DNA of 5,371 nt from Sphingomonas bacterium. GTDB lineage: Bacteria; Pseudomonadota; Alphaproteobacteria; Sphingomonadales; Sphingomonadaceae. The stretch covers positions 1 through 5,371 of the forward strand of contig JAJAZM010000095.1 in NCBI GenBank assembly GCA_026785645.1, written 5' to 3'. Shown one piece after another: positions 1-4,623 of this stretch (the first letter of the stretch is position 1; each line of letters starts with the position of its first letter). The notes beneath the pieces were generated by a model. It was not told the DNA's origin. It saw nothing but the letters and a program-made list of their open reading frames with translations, and made no database searches. A program made the position numbers and the translations under genes.

Positions 1-5
1 CGCTG

Positions 6-29
6 GCCGGCGAGGTTTCGCCCGCCGGC
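6..29 (+). terminator. GC-rich hairpin upstream of ffh (possible terminator or leader structure)
   Basis: GCCGGCG at 6-12 pairs perfectly with CGCCGGC at 23-29 across a 10-nt loop. The following stretch (31-47) is moderately T-rich but has no clean T-run. It could end transcription of a gene lying to the left of the window or be a leader structure of ffh. In a GC-rich genome a 7-bp GC stem can arise by chance, so this is weak. I see no convincing gene end in bases 1-91. Confidence 0.25.
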
Positions 30-34
30 GATTT

Positions 35-67
35 GTTCGTTTTCCCTCGACGTCGCTCGGGATGAAC
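35..67. repeat. Imperfect palindrome resembling a dispersed sphingomonad repeat
   Basis: GTTC (35-38) and GAAC (64-67) flank CCC/GGG and a central self-complementary CGACGTCG. The right part, CCTCGACGTCGCTCGGGATG, resembles a short repeat scattered between genes in sphingomonads, of the CTTCGACTTCGCTCAGGATGAAC type. That resemblance is from memory. It lies just before the ffh ribosome binding site. Copy number in the genome cannot be seen from here. Confidence 0.3.
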
Positions 68-91
68 GGATTTTGGGTTTGAGGAATTTGA

Positions 92-1558
92 ATGTTCGAC
101 AGCCTTAGCGATCGCCTGAGCGGCGTGTTCGACAAGCTCCGCGGCCGCGGCGCTCTGTCCGAAGACGACGTCCGCTCGGCGCTGCGCGAGGTTCGCGTTG
201 CACTGCTCGAGGCCGACGTCGCGCTGTCGGTAGCGCGCGACTTTGTCGACAAGGTCACGGAACGTGCGATCGGCCAGGAAGTGATCCGCTCGGTCACCCC
301 GGGGCAGATGGTCGTCAAGATCGTCAACGATGCTTTGGTCGAAATGCTCGGCGGCGACGTTAATGATGGGCAGGCGGCCGAGCTCAATTTAGACGTGAAC
401 CCGCCCGCGGTGGTCATGATGGTCGGGCTGCAGGGCTCGGGCAAGACCACCACCACCGCCAAGCTCGCCAAGCGGCTGACCGAGCGTGATCGCAAGAAGG
501 TGCTGATGGCGTCGCTCGACGTCGCCCGCCCGGCGGCTCAGGAGCAGCTTGCGGTGCTCGGTCGCCAGATCGCGGTCGAGACGCTGCCGATCGTCGCGGG
601 TCAGTCGCCGGTCGAGATCGCCAAACGCGCGCTCCAGTCGGCCAAGTTGCAGGGCTATGACGTGCTGCTGCTCGATACTGCGGGCCGGCTCCACGTCGAC
701 GATGCGCTGATGGCCGAAATGAAGGCGGTCGAAACTGCCTCGTCGCCGACCGAGACGTTGCTGGTAGTCGACAGCCTGACCGGGCAGGATGCGGTCAATG
801 TCGCCAAGGGGTTTGCCGGCCAGGTCGACATTTCGGGCGTGATCCTGACGCGGATGGACGGCGACGCGCGCGGCGGTGCGGCGCTCAGCATGCGCGCGGT
901 GACCGGCAAGCCGATCAAGTTCGCCGGGACGGGTGAGGCGCTCGACAAATTGGAGGCGTTCCACCCGAGCCGGGTTGCGGGCCGGATCCTCGGCATGGGC
1001 GACGTCGTCGGGCTGGTGGAGCGCGCCGCCGAGACGATCCAGATCGAGGATGCCGAAAAGCTCGCGGCCAAGATGGCCAAGGGCAAGTTCGACCTCGACG
1101 ATTTGCGGATGCAGATCGGCCAGATGCAGCGGATGGGCGGGCTCGGCGCGTTGGCCAGCATGATGCCCGGCATGAAGGGGCTGGCGAAGCCCGGCATGGC
1201 CGACGACAAGGCGCTGCTTCGGCTCGAGGCGATGATGTCGTCGATGACCGCCAAGGAACGCGCCCGGCCCGACCTGATCAACGCCAAGCGCAAGATCCGC
1301 GTCGCCAAGGGCAGCGGGACCACCGTCCAGGAGGTCAACAAGCTGATGAAGATGCACAAGGACATGGAAGGCGCGATGAAGCGGCTCAAGAAGATGGGTG
1401 GCTTCGGCAAACTCGCGGCGATGTTCGGCGGCGCCGGCGGCATGGAAAAGGCGCTTGGACAGATCGCGCCAGGTGGCGGAGCGGGGCTGCCCGGCCTCGG
1501 CGGCGGCGCGGGTGGGTTCAACCTTCCCCCAGGATTCGACAAATTCGGTAAAAAGTAA
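92..1558 (+). CDS. ffh: Signal recognition particle protein Ffh (SRP54)
   Basis: Ffh is the GTPase of the bacterial signal recognition particle. It binds 4.5S RNA and hydrophobic signal sequences on nascent chains and delivers ribosomes to FtsY at the membrane. At 488 aa it is somewhat longer than the family norm of about 450. The N domain (about 1-100) is followed by the G domain, with P-loop GLQGSGKT (112-119), DVARPAAQEQL (143-153), DTAGR (195-199), TRMD (253-256) and GTGE (279-282). The methionine-rich M domain starts near 327. Its RNA-binding helix-turn-helix region includes KRKIRVAKGSGTTVQEVN (399-416). The C-terminus is glycine-rich (446-476), probably disordered, and accounts for the extra length. 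The start is well supported: GAGGA at 81-85 lies 6 nt before ATG. It is the first gene of the run ffh-rpsP-rimM; the gap to rpsP is 33 nt, so co-transcription is likely. Confidence 0.98.
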   Translation: MFDSLSDRLSGVFDKLRGRGALSEDDVRSALREVRVALLEADVALSVARDFVDKVTERAIGQEVIRSVTPGQMVVKIVNDALVEMLGGDVNDGQAAELNLDVNPPAVVMMVGLQGSGKTTTTAKLAKRLTERDRKKVLMASLDVARPAAQEQLAVLGRQIAVETLPIVAGQSPVEIAKRALQSAKLQGYDVLLLDTAGRLHVDDALMAEMKAVETASSPTETLLVVDSLTGQDAVNVAKGFAGQVDISGVILTRMDGDARGGAALSMRAVTGKPIKFAGTGEALDKLEAFHPSRVAGRILGMGDVVGLVERAAETIQIEDAEKLAAKMAKGKFDLDDLRMQIGQMQRMGGLGALASMMPGMKGLAKPGMADDKALLRLEAMMSSMTAKERARPDLINAKRKIRVAKGSGTTVQEVNKLMKMHKDMEGAMKRLKKMGGFGKLAAMFGGAGGMEKALGQIAPGGGAGLPGLGGGAGGFNLPPGFDKFGKK

Positions 1559-1591
1559 TCAATTCAAAACTTTGAAAAGAAGGAATATCAA

Positions 1592-2395
1592 ATGGCAGTT
1601 GCAATTCGTCTGGCCCGTGGTGGCTCCAAGAAGCGTCCTTATTATCGCCTGGTGGTCGCCGACAGCCGCAATGCGCGCGATGGCCGCTTCATCGAGAAGG
1701 TCGGCACCTATAATCCGCTGCTCGCCAAGGATTCGCCCGAGCGGGTCAAGCTCGACGCCGATCGGATCACGCATTGGCTGAGTGTCGGCGCCCAGCCGTC
1801 GGACCGCGTCGCCCGCTTCCTCGATGCCGCCGGCATTCGCGAGCGCCCCGCGCGCAACAATCCCAACAAGGCGCTGCCGGGCGAGAAGGCCAAGGAACGC
1901 GTCGAGGAGCGCGCCGGCAAGGCCGCCGCCGCCGAGGAAGCCGCTGCTGCCGCTGCCGCCGCGCCTGCGCCCGAGCCTGAAGTCGTCGAGCAAGAAGCGC
2001 CGGTCGCCGAGGCCGAAGCTGAAGCACCTGTCGCCGAAGCCGAGGCCGAAGCGCCTGCCGCCGAGGAAGCTGAAGCTCCCGCCGCCGAAGCTGCTCCGAA
2101 AAGCGTAGAAGCCGAAGAGCAGGCCCCGGCCGACACCGCCGACCTCCCGGCCGAAGAGCCGATCGCGGCCGATGCCGCCGCCGAAGCGTCGGCGGGCGAA
2201 GAAGCCCCGGCCGAACCGGTTTCGGACGAGGCCGTCGAGGCCGCCGCCGAAGCCTCCGCCGGTAACGAAGCCACGCCCAACAGCGATGCTGGTGACGCAA
2301 CCGACGCCGTCACTGGCGAAAGCGCCCAGGATCCGGCCGAAGGCGCTGCCGACGAAGCACCGGCGTCCGACGCCGACGCCGAAAAGGCCAAGTAG
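1592..2395 (+). CDS. rpsP: 30S ribosomal protein S16 with long acidic Ala/Glu/Pro-rich tail
   Basis: S16 binds 16S rRNA early in 30S assembly. The conserved domain is residues 1 to about 82: MAVAIRLARGGSKKRPYYRL at the start, then IEKVGTYNPL (35-44), and HWLSVGAQPSDRV (61-73). S16 is usually about 80-160 aa, but this one has 267. Residues 83-110 form a basic linker (ERPARNNPNK, KAKERVEERAGK). Residues 111-267 contain 44 Asp/Glu against 3 Lys and no Arg, with no aromatic residues, Cys or His, so the tail should be disordered and strongly negative. A run of four near-identical 8-9-residue units sits at 135-168. The frame is open without interruption to a TAG, and the GC-rich codon use continues through the tail, which argues against a frameshift artefact. 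AAGGA at 1580-1584 lies 7 nt before ATG. rimM begins 3 nt after the stop. Confidence 0.97.
   Translation: MAVAIRLARGGSKKRPYYRLVVADSRNARDGRFIEKVGTYNPLLAKDSPERVKLDADRITHWLSVGAQPSDRVARFLDAAGIRERPARNNPNKALPGEKAKERVEERAGKAAAAEEAAAAAAAAPAPEPEVVEQEAPVAEAEAEAPVAEAEAEAPAAEEAEAPAAEAAPKSVEAEEQAPADTADLPAEEPIAADAAAEASAGEEAPAEPVSDEAVEAAAEASAGNEATPNSDAGDATDAVTGESAQDPAEGAADEAPASDADAEKAK
1994..2095 (+). repeat. Tandem in-frame repeats inside the rpsP tail
   Basis: Four consecutive units encode EAPVAEAEA, EAPVAEAEA, EAPAAEEA and EAPAAEAA (27, 27, 24 and 24 nt). Synonymous differences separate the units, for example GAAGCGCCG against GAAGCACCT, so the array is not freshly duplicated. Such arrays can gain or lose units by slippage without breaking the frame. 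Confidence 0.8.
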
Positions 2396-2398
2396 ACC

Positions 2399-2896
2399 AT
2401 GCCGTCACCGGCGACCGACGCGCGCGTTGCGCTGGCGGCGGTCGCCGGTGCGCATGGGGTTCGGGGCGAGGTCAAGTTGAAGCTGTTTGGTGACAGCATC
2501 GACAACCTCGCTCGCCAACCCAGTTTGACCGTTGGCGGCAAGCCCTTGCTGCTCAAGGATGTCCGCGCGGGCAACAAGACCGCGATCGCGCGGTTCGAGG
2601 GCGTGGCAAGCCGCGAGGCTGCCGAGGCATTGCGTGGATCGCTGGTCGAGATCGATCGTATCGCGCTGCCGCCGCTTGGGGACGGCGAATATTATCATGC
2701 CGATCTGATCGGGCTACCGTGCGTCGATGGCGATGGCGTGGCGCTCGGCACGGTCGCAGCGATCGAGGATTATGGCGCCGGCGAATTGCTTGATATCGAG
2801 AAAGCCGACGGCAAGCGCTCGCTGATCCCATATCGCGACGGCATCGCCGACCTCGTCGACGGGCGGATCATCCTCGACCCGGACTTCCTTGCCTGA
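2399..2896 (+). CDS. rimM: Ribosome maturation factor RimM
   Basis: RimM assists late assembly of the 30S head and works near S19 and 16S rRNA helices of the 3' domain. The 165-aa length is normal. The N-terminal RimM domain (about 8-90) shows GAHGVRGEVKLKLF (17-30), the family signature, and SREAAEALRGSLVEI (71-85). The C-terminal PRC-barrel domain begins around EYYHADLIGLPCVD (97-110) and includes GELLDIEKADGKRSLIPYRD (128-147), a typical PRC-barrel core. The ATG follows the rpsP stop by only 3 nt and has a weak, distant AAAGG at 2383-2387, so translation is probably coupled to rpsP. In most proteobacteria trmD follows directly; here a palindrome and a gene on the opposite strand come next, so this transcript appears to end after rimM. 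Confidence 0.97.
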   Translation: MPSPATDARVALAAVAGAHGVRGEVKLKLFGDSIDNLARQPSLTVGGKPLLLKDVRAGNKTAIARFEGVASREAAEALRGSLVEIDRIALPPLGDGEYYHADLIGLPCVDGDGVALGTVAAIEDYGAGELLDIEKADGKRSLIPYRDGIADLVDGRIILDPDFLA

Positions 2897-2902
2897 CAAT
2901 TT

Positions 2903-2980
2903 GTCATTGCGAGGAGCGAAGCGACGCGGCAATCCAGCGCAAGCAAATAGACTGGATTGCTTCGCTTCCCTCGCAATGAC
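2903..2980. repeat. REP-like long imperfect palindrome between convergent genes
   Basis: The left arm (2903-2937) starts GTCATTGCGAGG and ends CAATCCAG. The right arm (2952-2980) is its reverse complement apart from a few bases beside the AGCGAAG block and a CGACGCGG block present only on the left. The loop is 14 nt (2938-2951). I recognise the sequence type as a dispersed intergenic palindrome found in alphaproteobacteria and some other bacteria; its translations give the familiar spurious peptide 'RHCEGSEAIQ'. It fills nearly all of the 93 bp between the rimM stop and the flavoprotein stop. It may act as a bidirectional terminator or transcript-end stabiliser, although it lacks a T-run. Confidence 0.82.
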
Positions 2981-2989
2981 GTGGGGTAA

Positions 2990-3913
2990 TTAGCGTCGAA
3001 GCGGGCGCTGCTTCGCCAAATCGTTGCGGATGGTGGTCGAGGCGACCCCGCCTTCGCCCATCGCATGGCTGATCTGGTCGAGCCCGAGCACGACGTCGCC
3101 AGCGGCATAAAGGCCGGGGACGCTGGTTCGCTGGTGGCTGTCGACCCTTATGCAGCAGTCGCCGCTCAATTCCGCGCCGAGCATCTCGGCCAATTGGGTA
3201 TGCGTGTCGCTGCCCAGCGCGGGATAGATGCTGTCGAAGGTGAAATGGCCCTCGGCAGTATCGATCGTGATGCATCCCTCCATCGCCGCGACGCCCTCCG
3301 CCGGGCCATCGATGGTCTCGATCCCCGCCTCGTCGAGCCGCGCCTGATCCTCGGCCGAAATATCGACCCTTTTGTCGGGCGCGATCAAAGTCACGTCGGC
3401 GGTGAAACTGCGCAGGAAGATCGCCTCGTTGACCCCGCCCTTGCCCGAACCGATCACGCCCACTTTCTTGTCGGTGACCTCATATCCGTCGCACACCGGG
3501 CAATAGCGAATCAGCCCTGCCGCGAGCGCCTCGTCGTGAAGCGCTTCGTCCATCGGCGGGCGGCGGTTGGAGACCCCGGTGGCAAGCAGCACGCTGCGTG
3601 CGGTCGCGCTGCCCGATCCCCACGTTGCGGTGAGCAATCCGGTCGCCTCATCGCGGTCGAGCTTGGTGACATGTTCGCACTCGATGCGGGTGCCATATTT
3701 CTGCGCCTGGGTGCGCATCCGCTCGAGCAGTTCCACCCCGCTGATCCCGTCGGGGAAGCCGGCATGATTGTGGCTGCACGGAATCCACACCGCGCGGCTC
3801 TTGCCACCGTCGATCACCAGGATGTCGAGATGATAGCGCGACAAATAAATCGCCGCGGTCAGCCCGGCCGGGCCGCCACCGATCACCAGGCAGTCGAGGG
3901 GTTGGTTGTCCAT
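2990..3913 (-). CDS. NAD(P)/FAD-dependent oxidoreductase, thioredoxin-reductase-like
   Basis: This cytosolic two-dinucleotide-fold flavoprotein (307 aa from ATG) resembles low-molecular-weight thioredoxin reductases. Visible motifs are FAD-binding GGGPAG (12-17), a redox-active-type CPVCDG (138-143) where TrxR has CATCDG, a second nucleotide fold GSGKGGVNEA (155-164), and the closing FAD motif GLYAAGD (267-273). The NADPH-specificity HRR motif of TrxR is missing: at the matching place the protein reads LIAPDKRVDIS (176-186). No signal peptide or membrane segment is seen. I therefore call it TrxR-like rather than trxB; the partner and physiological substrate are unknown. The ATG at 3913 fits the start of the FAD domain. 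An in-frame TTG at 3922 would add three residues and is less likely; neither has a clear ribosome binding site. It converges on rimM and diverges from vapBC, sharing an 83-bp promoter region. Confidence 0.9.
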   Translation of the reverse strand: MDNQPLDCLVIGGGPAGLTAAIYLSRYHLDILVIDGGKSRAVWIPCSHNHAGFPDGISGVELLERMRTQAQKYGTRIECEHVTKLDRDEATGLLTATWGSGSATARSVLLATGVSNRRPPMDEALHDEALAAGLIRYCPVCDGYEVTDKKVGVIGSGKGGVNEAIFLRSFTADVTLIAPDKRVDISAEDQARLDEAGIETIDGPAEGVAAMEGCITIDTAEGHFTFDSIYPALGSDTHTQLAEMLGAELSGDCCIRVDSHQRTSVPGLYAAGDVVLGLDQISHAMGEGGVASTTIRNDLAKQRPLRR

Positions 3914-3931
3914 CCAGGCCAAATGGTCTGG
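3914..3931. other. Small inverted repeat at the flavoprotein gene start
   Basis: CCAGGCC (3914-3920) and GGTCTGG (3925-3931) form a 7-bp arm with one imperfect pair around the 4-nt AAAT. It abuts the ATG of the minus-strand flavoprotein gene and would cover its ribosome-binding region in the mRNA. It could be a repressor site or an mRNA hairpin, or chance. Confidence 0.3.
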
Positions 3932-3947
3932 ATCACCGGACGTTCCA

Positions 3948-3976
3948 TTGTGCTTGCATAGACATGTATATACATT
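3948..3976 (+). promoter_or_regulatory. Candidate vapBC promoter
   Basis: TTGTGC (3948-3953) and TACATT (3971-3976) are separated by 17 bp and match 3 of 6 and 4 of 6 sigma-70-type consensus positions. The -10 candidate overlaps the first GTATATAC box, which would suit repression by bound antitoxin. The assignment is weak on sequence alone. It matters because no other obvious promoter lies between here and trmD. Confidence 0.35.
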
Positions 3977-3986
3977 GCGTATATAC
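3966..3986. promoter_or_regulatory. Candidate VapB/VapBC operator, two GTATATAC boxes
   Basis: The self-complementary octamer GTATATAC occurs twice (3966-3973 and 3979-3986), separated by 5 nt. Box 1 extends to a perfect 10-bp palindrome, TGTATATACA; box 2 extends to CGTATATACG. AT-rich paired palindromes directly before the antitoxin gene are the usual form of vapBC operators, bound by the VapB AbrB-type domain and strengthened by VapC. Box 2 touches the ribosome binding site, so bound complex would block initiation of the operon. Confidence 0.7.
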
Positions 3987-3991
3987 GGAGG
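3987..3991 (+). promoter_or_regulatory. vapB ribosome binding site
   Basis: GGAGG lies 5 nt before ATG 3997. This decides the vapB start over the in-frame ATG at 3964, which sits within the operator and has no such site, and over a GTG at 3994, which is too close. Confidence 0.85.
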
Positions 3992-3996
3992 CAGTG

Positions 3997-4245
3997 ATGG
4001 TCAAGCAGTTCAGGGCGAAGACGTTCAAGTCGGGCAATTCGGTCGCGTTGCGACTGCCGAAAGGGCTGGGAATTGAGGAGGGCCGGGAAATGACGGTGCG
4101 CGAGGAGCAAGGGCGTTACATCTTCGAGCCGGCCGAGGCCCCCAAGAAAAAGATCGATCTGACTGGAATTGCCGGGTCGATTCCAGGGCTTGTTCGACTT
4201 CCGTTCGATCACAAGCCCCGCGCTTGGGACGAGGATCGGACCTAG
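3997..4245 (+). CDS. vapB: Type II antitoxin VapB, AbrB/SpoVT swapped-hairpin family
   Basis: This 82-aa antitoxin neutralises the adjacent VapC and should autoregulate the operon by DNA binding. The N-terminal half (about 2-46) is an AbrB-like swapped-hairpin DNA-binding domain with FKSGNSVALRLPKGL (10-24) and EGREMTVREEQGRYIFEP (28-45). A short basic linker, KKK at 50-52, leads to a C-terminal segment (about 53-82) with SIPGLVRLPFDHKPRAWDED, the part that in VapB proteins wraps around the PIN toxin and presents Arg or acidic side chains near its active site. The ATG at 3997 is fixed by GGAGG at 3987-3991. vapC starts 6 nt after the stop, so the two are one operon. The swapped-hairpin class and a PIN partner together make the assignment firm; the exact residues touching VapC are inferred. 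Confidence 0.93.
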   Translation: MVKQFRAKTFKSGNSVALRLPKGLGIEEGREMTVREEQGRYIFEPAEAPKKKIDLTGIAGSIPGLVRLPFDHKPRAWDEDRT

Positions 4246-4251
4246 CGCGCA

Positions 4252-4623
4252 ATGCCTGACTATTTTCTGGATACCAGTGTGTGCATTGCCATTCTGGAAG
4301 GCGAATCGCAGCAAGCCGCCACGCGGATGTCGTCCTTCGAGGTTGGTCAGATTGTCACGTCTGCAATTGTCTTCGCCGAGGTGATGATCGGCGCTCGTCA
4401 ACGCGATCGCCTAGCAGAAGCAAATGCATTTTTCGCGCAGGTACCGATACTCCCGTTCGACGAAGCGTCCGGAGCTCGTTACGCCGCGCTGCCATTCAAA
4501 CGCGGAAGTTACGATCGGCTGATTGCCGCGCAAGCACTGGCGCTCGGTCTCGTGCTGGTCACTGCCAATGTCCGGGACTTCGCTAATATTCCCGACCTCG
4601 ATGTCGAAGATTGGACCCGATGA
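4252..4623 (+). CDS. vapC: Type II toxin VapC, PIN-domain ribonuclease
   Basis: VapC toxins are metal-dependent RNases; characterised members cut tRNA anticodon stem-loops or rRNA and so stop translation. This 123-aa protein is one PIN domain. The acidic metal-binding set appears complete: Asp7 in YFLDTSV, Glu43 in IVFAEVMIGA, Asp88 in SYDRLIAAQALALG, and Asp109 in VTANVRDF. The segment before Asp88 (ARYAALPFKRGSYD) is shorter than in many VapCs but typical of one common subgroup ending VEDW. The toxin looks intact. It has no strong ribosome binding site and is probably coupled to vapB. Base composition is lower than its neighbours: a hand count over 4261-4440 gives 97 G/C in 180 (54%), against 65-72% in sampled lines of ffh and trmD, suggesting acquisition by transfer. 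Its stop overlaps the trmD start as ATGA. The target RNA cannot be read from sequence. Confidence 0.94.
   Translation: MPDYFLDTSVCIAILEGESQQAATRMSSFEVGQIVTSAIVFAEVMIGARQRDRLAEANAFFAQVPILPFDEASGARYAALPFKRGSYDRLIAAQALALGLVLVTANVRDFANIPDLDVEDWTR

Noticed and set aside
1..91. End of an upstream gene, or a 4.5S RNA or riboswitch before ffh
   Set aside because: Short open stretches exist but none carries recognisable protein sequence, and the single hairpin does not resemble SRP RNA or a known riboswitch.
389..1542. Long minus-strand open frames (322 and 295 aa) across ffh
   Set aside because: They lie antisense to an unmistakable Ffh, have low-complexity His/Arg/Leu- or Ser/Pro-rich translations with no family motif, and are expected from GC-rich codon use.
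1994..2095. CRISPR-like array
   Set aside because: The repeats are contiguous without spacers and encode an in-frame Ala/Glu/Pro tail.
2172..2480. Plus-strand Pro/Lys/Arg-rich open frame over the rpsP tail, as a possible true frame with S16 frameshifted
   Set aside because: The S16 frame is continuous from a well-placed start to a stop 3 nt before rimM and keeps Ala/Glu codon use; the alternative frame is a shadow.
1708..2577. Minus-strand 289-aa and 177-aa open frames over rpsP
   Set aside because: They are antisense readings of the Ala/Glu/Pro repeat tail, giving Ser/Ala- or Arg-rich low-complexity peptides without recognisable starts or domains.
2904..3275. Minus-strand open frame ending with 'RHCEGSEAIQ...' residues
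   Set aside because: Its end is a translation of the palindromic repeat and the rest is an out-of-frame reading of the flavoprotein gene.
3065..3961. Plus-strand 298-aa open frame antisense to the flavoprotein gene
   Set aside because: The minus strand carries clear FAD, CxxC and nucleotide-binding motifs; the plus-strand translation has no recognisable domain.
3964..3996. Longer vapB beginning at ATG 3964
   Set aside because: The extra residues are translated from the GTATATAC operator boxes, lack a ribosome binding site, and precede the true GGAGG signal for ATG 3997.
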